This document shows positions 23,870-35,791 of a DNA stretch of 64,000 bases, piece after piece. How positions within the stretch are numbered: position 1 is the first letter of the stretch; every line of letters begins with the position of its first letter. Position numbers and translations under genes: made by a program. Source of the DNA: Paguma larvata (lineage: Eukaryota > Chordata > Mammalia > Carnivora > Viverridae); the NCBI GenBank assembly GCA_030068075.1, contig CM057830.1, positions 23,902,247-23,966,246 on the forward strand. Reading direction: 5' to 3'. The notes beneath the pieces are model-generated. The model searched no databases. It saw nothing but the letters and a program-made list of their open reading frames with translations, and was not told where the DNA came from.

Positions 23870-23968
23870 AGAGTTGGATCTATGTCCGTCTTATTCAGCA
23901 CTGTATCCCTGACACCCAACACAATACCTGGTGTGTGGGTAAATGAATGAACAAATGAATAAAAATGA
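23870..23968 (+). mobile_element. L2 LINE 3' terminus
   Basis: 'ttattcagcactgtatccct' with 'gtgtgggtaaatgaatgaac' is the L2 3' end. Confidence 0.65.
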
Positions 23969-24605
23969 TTCTCATTCTCCTTGGTTAACAGTTATAGAAA
24001 TAGAGCCAAATAATAGAGATGCAAAATTTAACTCAGCATGTTCGAAAAACTTACTACAAAGTAGAAATTAATAAGTATAATGAGCTACATTGTGGTAACA
24101 TGAATTCCCCCACAAAACCCCAATAACTAGGGTGTGGAAATAATTTAGAGAAACTTTAAAATTGGAACCAATAATCCCTACAGTCCTTTTGATGTCAAAG
24201 AAATTCTTCTCAAATACTTTCTTCTCAAGAAACAGAAAATAAAGTATAGTTTTCACATTTTATGCTACCATATATTTTTCTTGTTCATTTCTTCATCAAA
24301 TGTACACTTAACAGGATTTAGAAGTTATGTAGACAACTTAATATAAAAAAATAAAAACTTCCATGATGAATATTTTCATTTCTGTACTAGATATAGCCCC
24401 CAAATCAAGATACGTTATATTTTGTCAAGAAGTTTCTAGAACAGATTCATCCTTCTGTTTCTCATGTTTAAAGCAAGGATATCCAAAATTAAACAATTGT
24501 ATGTTGTTTCCATGTGTACAAAAACTTTTAGATATGTGAAAAATCTTTGAGAGTTTTTAACTATGAATGGATAAGTTGTTACCAATTTCTTTATGTCCTT
24601 GTTTA
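23969..24605. other. Unassigned AT-rich DNA
   Basis: No feature recognised. Confidence 0.4.
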
Positions 24606-24777
24606 GGGGCACCTGAGTGGCTCAGTTCATTAAGAATCTGACTTCAGCTCAGGTCCTGATCTCACCATTCCTGAGTTTGAGCCCTGCATCAGGCTCTGTG
24701 CTAACAGCTCAGAGCCTGCAGCCTGCTTCAGATTCTGTGTCTCCCTCTCTCTCTCTGCCCCTCCCCCACTTGTGTTC

Positions 24778-24824
<47 letters not shown>

Positions 24825-24850
24825 CAAAAATAAATAAACATTTTTTAAAA
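24606..24850 (+). mobile_element. Felid SINE with long (CT)n
   Basis: Full-length forward SINE. Its internal (CT)n tract has expanded at about 24775-24820. The frames on both strands here are low-complexity artefacts. CCTTGTTTA and CCTTGTTCA flank it. Confidence 0.9.
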
Positions 24851-25636
24851 CCCCTTGTTCAAATGAAATTTTATAAGGAAACACTGTATGTATGCGTATC
24901 AGTCTGGCTGGGATAGGGTTGTAGCCCTGATAACTACTCATTACCTGGACCATTGAGGGCAATTGGGGTTGGAAGTGGATTCCAGATTCCCTAGGGCTTC
25001 ACTCGTATTTCTCATGGTTTCTTTATCTGTTCTCTTGGAGGGCCCGAAAAGCAGTCAAATGATTGAAAAGTGGATGCACTGCCTTCCAAGTAATCATTAG
25101 ACAGCAAGTCCTTTTTCTCTTAATTGTGTAAAGAAGTGGTATCTAGAATTCAATCTTAGCAACAGAATCTAAGTCATATAATTTCTAGAACACACTGATA
25201 TCATTTCAACGTTTTTATGAGGATGAATTGCATTGCTCAACAAACACGTTAACTCTCCTATAGCCTTCTGATGATGAGATCTCAGGAAAAGGAAGAAAAT
25301 TGTAAGTCCTGTAAGCCTGCAAAGAATAAATCTTATTCAGGTTCAGAAATTTATTCTATCCACAACAGACCCTCGTTGTGTCCTGTCTTCATAGTTAGAC
25401 TAAACTATCAACTTTCATTCCGGTCTTGAAACTCCTTACCCCACCAAACCATCCCATACCCATCACTTGAGGAATACTTTCTAATTGTATAATTTTCCAG
25501 CTGGCTCCTTCTTCCCCTCTACAGTTTTAAAACTCCCCCAGTAAATGGAAAATGCAGTCATTAACAAATGTTTTGTTATATGACCGAAAACATTAGGCAA
25601 GAATGTCAGAGATACTTGATCTCTGCCTTGTTTCTG

Positions 25637-25637
<1 letters not shown>
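24851..25637. other. Unassigned DNA
   Basis: No gene or repeat recognised. Confidence 0.4.
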
Positions 25638-25667
<30 letters not shown>

Positions 25668-25669
25668 TA
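25638..25669 (+). repeat. (TTTA)n at an L1 tail
   Basis: About seven to eight perfect TTTA units next to the reversed L1 3' end, so it probably grew from the L1 A-rich tail. Confidence 0.9.
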
Positions 25670-26890
25670 TTGAAGAATGATTGACACGCAATATTCTATT
25701 AGTTTCAGGTGAACAACATAGTGATTTGGTATTAATATACATTACAAAAAGTCACCAAAATTAGTTCCCATCTGTTACCTTACAAAGTTACTAGAATATT
25801 ATTGACTATGTTTGTTGTGCTGTACATTACATTTCCATGTCTTGCCTTATTATTTAACTGGAAGATTGTATCTTTTAATCTTCTTCACCTCTTTCATCCA
25901 TCTCCCCAACCCCCTAACCTCTTGTAACCATTGGTTCATTCTCTATATCTACGTGTTGGTTTCTGTTTTGTCCTGTTAATTTGTTTTGTTTGTCTTTTTT
26001 GAGCATTTGTTTTGTTTTTTACATTACACATATAAGTGAAGTCATACGGTATTTGTCTCTGTCTGACTTATTTCACTTAGCATAATACTCTCTAGGTCCA
26101 TCCATGTTGTCAAAATGATAAGATTTCATTCTTTTTTATGGCTGAGTAATATTCCATTATATATGTATGCCACATCCTCTTTCTCATTTTATCTACCAAT
26201 GGACATTTAGGTTGCTTTCATATCTCGGCTTTTGTAAAACAAACAAACAAACAAAAAATTCTACAGGGAACATAGGGGTAAGTATGTCTTTTCAACTTAG
26301 TGGGTTTTTTTCTTTGGGTAAATACCCAGAAGTAGAATTGTTGAATTACGTGGTAGTTTTAATTTTAGTTTTTTTAGTAACTTCCATACTGTTTTCCATA
26401 GTGACCGTACCAATTCACATTCACATGTTGCATGAGAATTTTTCCTTTTCTGGGGTGCCTGGGTGGCTCAGTCAGTTAAGCATCCAACTCTTGGTTTTGG
26501 CTCAGATCATGATCTCACAGTTTGTGAGTTCAACCCCTGCATTGGGCTTCACACTGACAGTGCAGAGCCTGCCTGGGGTTCTCTGTCTCCCTCTCTGCCC
26601 CTCCCCTGCTCGCTCTCTCTGTCTCTCAAAATAAACAAACTTTAAAAAAAAAATTTTAAGTAAAAATAACAATAAAAGAATTTTTCCTTTTATTCACATT
26701 CTTACCAACACTAGTCATTTTTTCTTTGATACTAGCCATTATTGACAAGTGTGGCTTGATATCTTATTGTGGTTTCGATTTGCTTTTCCTGGTGTTTAGG
26801 GATAGCGAACATCTTTTCATGTGTCTGTCGGCCATTGATATGTTTTCTTTGAGAAAATGTCTGTTCAGGTCCTTCCTCTACCCATTTTTA
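25670..26890 (-). mobile_element. L1 LINE 3' part
   Basis: Reversed L1 3'UTR ('tattagtttcaggtgaacaa', 'acttatttcacttagcataa') running into the C-terminal region of ORF2 ('gggtaaatacccagaagtag', 'catcttttcatgtgtctgtc'). A forward SINE interrupts it at 26452. The 155-codon frame at 26167-26634 spans L1 and SINE and is not a gene. Confidence 0.8.
26452..26676 (+). mobile_element. Felid SINE
   Basis: Forward SINE in a reversed L1. GAATTTTTCCTTTT occurs at both edges (about 26435 and 26678), a clean target duplication. Confidence 0.9.
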
Positions 26891-27008
26891 TTTATTCATT
26901 TATTTATAAAATGTTTGTTTGTTTATTTATTTATTTAGAGAGAAAGGCATGAGCAGGGGAGGGGCGGAGAGAGAGAGGGAAGGAGAGAATCCCAAGCATG
27001 CTCTGCAC
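26891..27008 (-). mobile_element. Felid SINE, tail half
   Basis: Reversed SINE tail and (CT)n complement, stopping abruptly after 'agcatgctctgcact'. L1 sequence follows at once, and the matching head half is about 200 bases away at 27217. Confidence 0.8.
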
Positions 27009-27198
27009 TAATGGAAAAATGTTGCTATGGTGAATGTCAATGAAATTACTGCTTGTGCTCTTTTCTCGAATTTTAGGTTTCTGATCTCACATTTAGGTCT
27101 ATAAGCCATTTTGAGTTTACTTTTGTATGTGGTGTAAGAAACTGATCCATTTTCATTCTTTGGCATGTTGCTGTCCCGTTTTCCCAACAGCATTCATT
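27009..27198 (-). mobile_element. L1 fragment between two SINE halves
   Basis: Reversed ORF2 sequence: 'aaaaatgttgctatggtgaa', 'atctcacatttaggtctata', 'catgttgctgtcccgttttc'. Its last 49 bases recur at 27904-27952 with two differences. It may continue the L1 at 25.7-26.9 kb after a loss of ORF2 sequence. Confidence 0.7.
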
Positions 27199-27216
27199 CC
27201 TTCGTGCTCAGTCTTG

Positions 27217-27288
27217 AGAACTGTGAGATCATGACCTGAGCCAAAATCAAGAGTCAGACGCTTAGCTGATTATGCCACGCAGGCACCC
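27217..27288 (-). mobile_element. Felid SINE, head half
   Basis: Reversed SINE head from 'ctgtgagatcatgacctgag' to 'acgcaggcaccc', lacking the tail and (CT)n. With 26891-27008 it would make one SINE missing about 40 middle bases. Confidence 0.75.
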
Positions 27289-27292
27289 TGAT

Positions 27293-29050
27293 TTATTTTT
27301 TATTTATAAGATTTTTATTCCAGTATAGTTAACATACAATATTATATTAGTTTCAGGTGTACAGAATAGTGATTCACCCCTTCCATACATCACCCGGTGC
27401 TCATCACAAGTGCACTCCTTACTCTACATCACCTATTTCACCCATCCTTCCACCCACCTTCCCTCTGGTAACCATCAGTTTGTTCTTTGTAGTTAAGAGT
27501 CTGCTTCTTTATTTGTCTCTCTCTCTCTCTCTTTGTTCCCTTTGCTCATTTGTTTTGTTTCTTAAATTCCACATAAGATTGAAATCATATAGTATTTGCC
27601 TTTCTTTGACTGACTTATATCCCTTAGCATAATACTTTCTAGCGCCATCCATGCCATTGCAAATGACAAGATTTCTTTCCTTTTTATAGCTGAATAGTAC
27701 TCTATTGTATATTTATACCACATCTTCTTTATCCATTCATCTATCGATGTACATGGGCTGGTTACATAATTTGGCTATTATAAACAATGCTGCCGTAAAC
27801 ATAGGGGTGCATGTATCCCTTTGAATTAGTGCTTTGGTATTGTTTGGGTAAATACCCAGTAGTGCCATAACCCTCCATACTGTTTTCCACGGTGGTTCCA
27901 CAGTTTTCATTCTTTGGCATGTTGCTGTCCGGTTTTCCCAACACCATTCATTGAAGAGACTGTCTTTTCCCCTTTGTATATGCTTGCCTTAGATTAATTA
28001 ATCACATAATTAGTTTATTTCTGGGCTCTGTATTGTGTTCTATTGATTGATGTGTCTGTTTTGGTGCCAGTACCTTAATGTTTTGATTACTATAGCTTTG
28101 TAGTACAGTTTGAAATCTAGTCGCATGTGCCTCTGACTTTATTCTTTTTTCTCAAGATTGCTTTGGCTATTTGAAGTCTTTGTGGTTGCATACAAATTTT
28201 AGAATTATTTCTTCTAGCTTTGTGAAAAATTTTGTTGGTATTTTGATAGAGATTGCATTAAATCTGTAGATTGCTTTGCATATTATGGACATTTTATCAG
28301 TATTAAGTCTTCCGTGAGGGTGGAATATCTTTTCATTTGTGTGTGTCACTTCAGTTTCTTTCATCAAAGTCTTATAGTTTTCAGAATACAAGTCTTTCAC
28401 CTCCTTGGTTAAATTTATTTCTAGGTATTTTTTGATGTAAATATAAATGGAATTGTTTTCTTAATTTTTCTTTCTGATAGGTCATTATTAGTATATGAAA
28501 ATGCAACAGATTTCTGTTTACCAATTTTTTATCCTGAACCTTTACTGAATTCATTAATTAATTCTAATAGTTTCTGGGTGGAGTCTTAAGGGGTTTATAT
28601 ATATAGTCTCATATTATCTGTGAATAGTGACAATTTTACTTTTTCCTTTCCAGTTTGGATGCCTTTTGTTTGTTTTATTGCCTAAATTCTTTGGCTAAGA
28701 CTTCCAATAGTATGTTGAACAAAAGTGGTGGGAGTAGACATCCTTGTCTTGTTTTTGATCTTAGAGGAAAAACTTCAGCTTTTCACCACCGAGTATGATG
28801 TTAGCTGTGGGCTTGTCACATGCGGCCTTTGTTACATTAGGGTATGTTTCTCCTATACTCACTTTGTTGAGAGTTTTTATCATAAATGGATGTTGAATTT
28901 TATCAAATTGTTTTTCTGTATTTATTGAGGTGACCATATGATTTTTATTCTTCATTTTGTTAATTTAGTGTATCACATTGATTGATTTGTGGATGTTGAA
29001 CCATCTTTGCATCCCTGGAGTTAATCCACTTGATTAAGTATATGATACTT
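27293..29050 (-). mobile_element. L1 LINE, reversed
   Basis: Reversed L1 with 3'UTR at 27.3-27.6 kb ('tattagtttcaggtgtacag') and ORF2 after it. Around 27903 the text jumps from 'gttttccacggtggttccac' to 'ttttcattctttggcatgtt', skipping several hundred bases of a normal L1. From there to 29.05 kb the ORF2 reverse transcriptase region is readable but full of stops. Confidence 0.75.
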
Positions 29051-29074
29051 ATTTTATTTATTTATTACTTACTT

Positions 29075-29668
29075 ATTTATTGTTTTTTAATGTTTTATTT
29101 ATTTATTTAACATGATTTATCGTCAAGTTGGCTAACATACAGTGTATACATCATGCTATTGGTTTTGGGAGTAGATCACCATGATTCATCGCTTACATAC
29201 AACACCCAGTGCTCATCCCAACAAGTGCCCTCCTCAATGCCCACCACCCATTTTCCTCTCTCCCTCGCTCTCTCCCCATCAACCCTCAGTTTGTTCTCTG
29301 TATTTAAGAGTCTCTTATGGTTTGCCTCCCTCCCTCTCTGTTTGAAACCTTTTTTCCCCTTCCTTTCCCTCATGATCTTCTGTTAAGTTTCTCAAGATCC
29401 ACATATGAGTAAAAAAGTATGATATCTGTCTTCCTCTGACTGATGTATTTCACTTAGCATAATACCCTCCAATTCCATCCACGTTGTTGCAAATGGGAGT
29501 ATTTCATTCTTTCCCATTGCCAAGTAGTATTCCATTGGATATATAAACCACATCTTTTTTATCCATTCATCAGTTGATCAACATTTAGGCTCTTTCCATA
29601 ATTTGGTTATTGTTGAAAGCAATGCTATAAATATTGAGGTACATGTGCCCTATGAATCAGCACCCCTG
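29075..29668 (-). mobile_element. Younger L1 3' end nested in L1
   Basis: Reversed, less diverged L1 3'UTR ('cacccagtgctcatcccaac', 'cttatggtttgcctccctcc') plus the very end of ORF2, ending at 'ctatgaatcagcacc'. Older L1 ORF2 text stops near 29050 and resumes at 29669 ('aatattttgttgaggatttt'). Confidence 0.75.
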
Positions 29669-29822
29669 ATTTATTTTCCTAATATTTTGTTGAGGATTTT
29701 TGCATCTATGTTTATTAGGGATATTGGCCTGCAATTTTGTTTTTGTTTTTGTTTTTGTTTTGTTTTTGTCTTATTTAGGTATCAAGGTAATGCTGCCCTC
29801 ATTGAATGAACTTGGCAGCATT
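29669..29822 (-). mobile_element. Older L1 continued after nested copy
   Basis: 'gggatattggcctgcaattt' and 'ggtaatgctgccctcattga' are reversed ORF2 reverse transcriptase sequence. A (TTTTTG)n run at about 29738-29768 has expanded inside it. Confidence 0.7.
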
Positions 29823-30006
29823 TTTCTCACTTACATCAATGGATAGATCATCCAGACATAAAATTAATAAGGAAACATTTGCCTTGAACAAGATAGTAGA
29901 CCAGATGGACTTAATATACAATTACAGAACATTCCATCCAAAAAATAGCAGAATCCACATTCTTCTTAAGTGCAACTGGTACATTCTCTAGGATAGATCA
30001 CATGTG
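29823..30006 (+). mobile_element. Inverted L1 ORF2 endonuclease-region piece
   Basis: Forward sequence coding for a run with INKETFALNK, QMDLIYNYRTFHPKNSRI and similar, which is the C-terminal part of the L1 ORF2 endonuclease domain. It directly abuts the reversed L1, so it looks like the inverted 5' part of the same insertion. Confidence 0.65.
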
Positions 30007-30420
30007 AGGCCAAAAGGTGGTTTCTTATATGAGTCTGGTGTTCAGGAAAGGTGTCAGGGCAGAATATATAAATTTTGGGGTTATTACCATATAGAGAGTA
30101 TTTAAAAGTCACAAGACTGGATGAAAAGTTTGGATAAAGAAGAGGGACAAAGGCTATGCTCCTAGACACTATTACTTAGAAGTCAGGAAAATGAGAATGG
30201 GTTATCAAATGAAATTGAGAAGGAGCAAGCCAGTGAGGTAGGGGGGGAATCTGGAAGCTCAAGTAAAGGAAGAGTTTCAAGGAAGAGTATCATCAAGTGT
30301 GTCAAATGTTACTGAGAGGTCAAGTAAGGTAGAGGCCAAAAATTGATCATAAGGCTTGTTATTAAGTAGATTGGTTACTGGTGACCTTAATAGAAATCCG
30401 TTCAGAGTAGAGGTACTACA
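30007..30420 (-). mobile_element. L2 LINE ORF2 fragment
   Basis: Reversed L2 reverse transcriptase region: 'gaaggagcaagccagtgagg', 'gtcaaatgttactgagaggt', 'ctggtgaccttaatagaaat'. Frames broken. Confidence 0.65.
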
Positions 30421-31571
30421 CATCTGACAGTACTCTCACTCTGACAGTAGTGAGAATGTGGAGGTTAACTCTTTCATGCTAGTCCTCTTTCATAAAGGGT
30501 GGAATATGAGGGGCATGACTTCACATGGATGATTCTTAAGTGTGTCCAAATGTAACATAGTTCACGGTGGATAAGAGTGTCTAGATAATTACCATGCTCC
30601 AAGGACACATTGTTAAGGAGCTCTATTGTAATTAGAGTTTTAAAATCAATAAAAGTTATTTTCTATCTTGAAATATAAATGTCGTATATTAAATGATGAA
30701 GCAGAACCAAGTTAATATTTAATTCAATATGAGGATAATCTTTGAGGTCAATTCCATACATTTAAATGAAGCAAAAGACTAGCTCCAAAGATAGCTTAAT
30801 AACTTTACATCTTTGAGAGGCATCTCTAAAATCACAATAGCCAATATAGCTATCTTCAGAGCTAGTCATTTAATACGTGGCATTGACCTACTTTCCTCTT
30901 TAATTATTTAAGAGTTAGCTGTTCAGTTGAATTTTGTCCTTGTGATGTGAAGAAAAGGACTGTTACTTGTACATTTTTTAGTTAAAATTATAGAGTTCAT
31001 CTAACAAAAGGATCTTTTGCACATAAATGTAAATTAAATCACAGGACACCGAACTCATTTTTTAAAACGTTGGTTTTCCAGTATGAGGAGTTTAGATTAT
31101 CGTTTGATTACCATTTGTTCCCAATTTTTTGATGTTAGACAAATCAAGTCGCAAGTTATATACTTGAGTAATGATTTACATCTAGCACATGCAGTTGTAC
31201 AGATTGAGATGTCTCCTATTTTGTGTTCCCTCAGTAAATATAATATAAAGTGTTTTTGCAGCTGGAGTGAAAAGAGGGTCATCTTTCCCATCAACAATGA
31301 GGCTGTGTTACCTGTGCAAATATGCCAACTCTACTGTATGATGTTAGGCATTATGGTTCTTGTATTTAAAAGCCTGATTTCTTGGCCCTTCTACTCAAGA
31401 TTGTCTACCTCTTGAGTTACTGGCGGGTAATGACAAAACATTGCCCAAACTGCCCAACTGGGACTAGAGCAAGAATTCCACTAGAACAGCAAGCCCTGTC
31501 TCTCCCTTTGCCAAGCACTGACTCAATCTCTTGTAAACTCACATAACAGTCTCTTATAAATTAGACAGACA
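30421..31571. other. Unassigned DNA
   Basis: No repeat recognised. The 110-codon frame at 31083-31415 has no homology I know and no splice support. Confidence 0.4.
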
Positions 31572-31740
31572 GGGGCGCCTGGGTGGCTCAGTCAGTTGAG
31601 CGTCTGAGTTCAGCTTAGGTCATGATCTCACAGTTCGTGAGTTCAAGCCCTGCATCAGGCTCTGTGCTCTGGACCCTGCTTCCAACTCTGTGTCTCTGGC
31701 TCTCTCTGCCCCTACCCTGCTCACACTCTGTCTCAATCTC

Positions 31741-31778
<38 letters not shown>

Positions 31779-31811
31779 AAAAATAAATAAACATTAAAAA
31801 AATAAATAAAG
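31572..31811 (+). mobile_element. Felid SINE, well preserved
   Basis: Forward SINE starting GGGGCGCCTGGGTGGCTCAG with a long (CT)n and tail. TAGACAGACAG on both sides (31562-31572 and 31812-31822) is a perfect 11-bp target duplication, so it is relatively recent. Confidence 0.93.
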
Positions 31812-32064
31812 TAGACAGACAGTTTTCCAAGTGATAAAGAGAATTTTCATGAAGGCCAGGAATAAAGTAATGGGTTCGAACTTTGGCGAACCACCAGGAA
31901 CTCTGACAGAAACTACATAATAACCTTGATCAAGTTGTTTTCAGTTTGGCTCTGAAGACAAAACCAAGTAGAGATGTGTTTTAAAAAAAAAAAAATAGAG
32001 GTATCTCAAAATAAACTCAACCCAGGACAGGCAAATATAGTTAACTGTAATTAATCATCCCTGG

Positions 32065-33060
32065 AGGCATCATGATTCTGGATTTTAGGCGATATTACAA
32101 AGTGGTAGTCATCAAGACAGTATGGTAATAGCACATACATCAGTGGAACAGAATAGAAAACCCGGAAATTGACCCACAAACTAATCTTTAGCAAAGCAGG
32201 AAAGAATATCCAATGGAAAAAAAAGCAGTCTCTTCGACAAATTGTGTGGGGAAAACTGGGTAGTGGCATGCAGAAGAATGAAACTGGACCACTTTCTTAA
32301 CACCATGCAAAAAAATAAATTCAAAATGGATGAAAGATGTAAATGTAAGACAAGAAATCATCAAAATCCTGGAAGAGAACATGGGCAGCAGTCTCTTTGA
32401 CCTTGGCCATAGGAACTTCTTACTAGACATGTCCCCTGCATCATGGGAAACAAAAGCAAAAATGAACTATTGAGACTTCATGAAGATAAAAAGCTTCTGC
32501 ACAGTGAAGGAAACTGTCAACAAAATTAAAAGGCAGCTTAAAGAATGGGAGAAGATATTTGCAAATGGCATGTCTGACAAATGGTTAGATTCCAAAGCCT
32601 ATAAAGAACTTATCAAACTCAACACCCAAAAAACAAATAACCCATTTAAGAAATGGGCAGAAGACATGAATAGACACTTTTCCAAATGAGAAATCCAGAT
32701 GGCTAATAGACATATGAAAAGATGCTCAACATCACTCATCATCAGGGAAATACAAATCAAAACAGTGAGATACCACCTCACACCTGTCAGAATGGCTAAC
32801 ATTAACAACAGAAGAGTCCACATGTATTGGTGAGGATGAGGAGTAAGGGGAACCCTCTTGCATTGTTGGTGGGAATGCAAAATGGTGTACTAGTCTGGAA
32901 AACAGTATGGAGGTTCCTCAAAAAGTTAAAAATAGAACTACCCTATGATCCAGCAATTGCATGTATCCAGCAAAGGATACAAAAGTACTGACTCGAAAGG
33001 GTACACACACCCCAATGTGTACAGTAGCATTCTGAATAGCTGAACTATGGAGAGAGTCCA

Positions 33061-33091
<31 letters not shown>

Positions 33092-33488
33092 CTCAGCCAT
33101 CAAAAAGAATGAAATCTTGCCATTTGCAATGACATGGATTGAGCTACTGTGTCTTATGCAAAGTCAAATAAGCCAGTCAGAGAAAGACAAATACCATATG
33201 ATTTCACTCATATGTGGAATTAAAAAAACAAAACAGATGACCGTATAGGAGGGGGAAAGAAAAAAGAAAGAGAGGGAAGCAAACCATGAGAGATAGTGAA
33301 CAAACTAAGAGTTGATGGAGGGAGGTGGGTAGGGAGTGGGCTAGATGGGTGATGGGTACTAAGGAGGCCATTGGTGTGATAAGCCTTAGGTGTTGCATGT
33401 AAGTGATGAATCACTGGGTTCTACTCCTGAAACCAATATTGCACTGTATGTTAACTAGTTAGATGAAAATTTGAAAAGAAAAAAAAGT
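32065..33488 (+). mobile_element. 5'-truncated L1 LINE
   Basis: Forward L1 from mid-ORF2 ('catcaagacagtatggtaat') through the C-terminal region ('gggcagaagacatgaataga') to the 3'UTR and A-rich end. ORF2 is broken by stops. The purine-rich run 'gaaagaaaaaagaaagagag' is part of the 3'UTR. Confidence 0.85.
33063..33090 (+). repeat. (TG)n microsatellite inside L1 ORF2
   Basis: Fourteen perfect TG units at the same ORF2 position as the TG tract at 5295. In this copy some flanking ORF2 bases are lost, since the TG run joins 'taactcagccatc' directly. Confidence 0.92.
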
Positions 33489-33542
33489 CACAGTCATAGA
33501 CTCATAGATGTGCATATTTTTTAAACCAATCTTGTACAGTGT

Positions 33543-33726
33543 CTTTTTTTAAGTTTTATTTATTTTGGGGAGCAGGGCAGAGAGAAAGGGGGAGAGAGAA
33601 TTTTAAGCAGGCTTCATGCCCAACATGGAAACCAACATGGGACTTGGTCTCACTAACCACGAGATCATGACCTGAGCCGAGATCAAGAGTCAGATCCTTA
33701 AGCAACTAAGCCACCCAGGCACTCCT
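33543..33726 (-). mobile_element. Felid SINE, shortened
   Basis: Reversed SINE with a little-expanded (CT)n complement, 'gagatcatgacctgagccga' and head 'gccacccaggcactcc'. CTTGTACA and CTCGTACA flank it. Confidence 0.82.
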
Positions 33727-34209
33727 CGTACATTTTCTGAAATAGTTCCTTTCACAAAACAAACACACATGATCTCAGTCCTGGGGGGAGATACTAAGTT
33801 CTCTAGTATAACTCAAAATTTTCGTAAATGTAAATTTATGGGAAACTCTTATAATATCAAAATCCTTAGCAACATAGCAAGCATAATACTGAAATTAATA
33901 AATTGTAACCTAATTTAAAGTATATACAAAATTCTCTTTTTATTCTCATTTTCATCTCTAGAATGTTTTGAGTGTCAGAGGATATGCATGAGGTTAACAA
34001 TTAATAATAGGTAGAATTTGGAAATAATTTAGAGACAAAAATAATGATATGAGTGAGGTCTTGGGAAGTCAGTCCTTTTAAGGAAGAAACTGGGTGTGTT
34101 CCCCGCCCCCCAAAAAGGGCAGGATTTTAGTTTATTTTTATTATGCTTGTTTGTGGTATACAAAAACGAATATAATACTACTAGGTAACATTTAAAATAA
34201 GCAAAACAA
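33727..34209. other. Unassigned AT-rich DNA
   Basis: Nothing recognised. Confidence 0.4.
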
Positions 34210-34407
34210 GGGGCATCTGAATGGCTCAGTCATTTAAGCATCAGACTCTTGGTTTCAGCTCAGAGCATGGTCTCACAGCTTTGTGAGTTCAAGCCCTGTG
34301 TTGGGCTCTGCACTGACCGTTTAGAGCCTGCTTGGGATTCTTCCTCTCTCTGCCCTTCCCCCACTTGCACTGTCTCTCAAAATAAATTAATTTAAAAAAT
34401 GAAATAA
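34210..34407 (+). mobile_element. Felid SINE
   Basis: Forward SINE with a short (CT)n. AATAAGCAAAACAA at 34196-34209 and 34408-34421 is a perfect 14-bp target duplication. Confidence 0.9.
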
Positions 34408-34421
34408 AATAAGCAAAACAA

Positions 34422-35791
34422 TCAGCCAAAGGTGTATAAAGGAAGGAAAAAACTAAGACAGAGGTTAAGCGTGAAATAAGCACACAGAATATAGCCCGAG
34501 AGGCTCTGTATAGTATATTCTCGCAAGAGGTAGACCACTTATTTGGCCCTGTGCCCTCCTACGTCAAAGGCAAAGATCCAAGACAGTAAATTACATCACA
34601 CAGTCAAGCTTTTTAGAACAACTCTACCTTTTCCTGGTACTGAGGCCAGAGAAATAAGATGCTACAGTACACAATTATCGATGCCCTCAGCAACCTCCTT
34701 TCAGTGAACATAGCAGTGGATTCCATAGGGTGCTTCTTTTAAATTTTCTTAGTGAATGACTGTGACATAATATCAAAGAACATTCGGGAGAAGCATTTCT
34801 GGGAGATACTAAAACAACACAGGGCAGGAATGTCTCCTAGTTAGTGTGACACAATGTAGAATGAGGACTTTAACCTGAGATTTCCCTATAGTCATGTGAG
34901 GATATTTACAATTTACATTCAGTTTAATTAAAATTAAAGGCCATGAAAAACTAACTCAGTTCCTCAGTTATACTAGCCACATTTCAAGTTCTCCATGGCC
35001 ATTCGTGCCTGGTCCTATGATATTAGACAGCGTAAAGAATATTTCTCTCATTGTAGAAAGTTCTATTGGGACAGTTGCTGATAAAAAGGAATATATTGAA
35101 TATTTTTCAGACAAGCCTATCTTAGTCAAGCTTGTGAGAAATTGTGAATTCAAGCTTGTGCTCTCATAACCACAAATAGGGCAACAACTGCCATTGTTTG
35201 TTAAAGCCAGAACCACAGCTATCATAGGCAATGCAGACGTCTCAATAATTTCTTCTCAGGACAGAAACGAATGGTAGTGGGCTTAATGCTTACTGAACAA
35301 GGCTGGAAAAAGGTAGTTTATAGTAACAAGAAGAATAAGATGATACAATAGGAAACTGTTTAAAGAGTTGGGGGCGGTACTCTATAGCTGCTCAAGACAT
35401 GAGAATACAAAGGACAGTTATCTTTCTGTCATGAATCTGCGCCCTCCTGCCCCTTGAAATGCTATGGGCTTGAAGATTTGACTATATACCTATAGGTAGT
35501 TTTAAACAGTGATCATCATCTCCACTTCTGGAAGTTTTATCATTAGCCTAAGCAGAGTATCTCCGAAATACAGAGTCTGGAGATCTGTTGCATCTGATGT
35601 TGTTACAAACCCATCAGAATTTACAAGATTAGATAATATTTGAAATTATTTAACTTGTCCAACATACTCTCTACAAAACAATCCGTGCAGTCCTTTTGGT
35701 ATCAGCTCTGTATCTATTTTACAAAATACATAACCAGGAATGGCATGTTCTCATTGCTTCTACCTTTGTTCCCTTATAAATATTCTCAATA
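34422..35791. other. Unassigned, apparently single-copy DNA
   Basis: About 1.4 kb without a recognised repeat. No convincing exon found. Confidence 0.4.

Noticed and set aside
26167..26634. 155-codon forward frame
   Set aside because: It joins reversed L1 sequence to a SINE, so it is a chance frame across two transposons.
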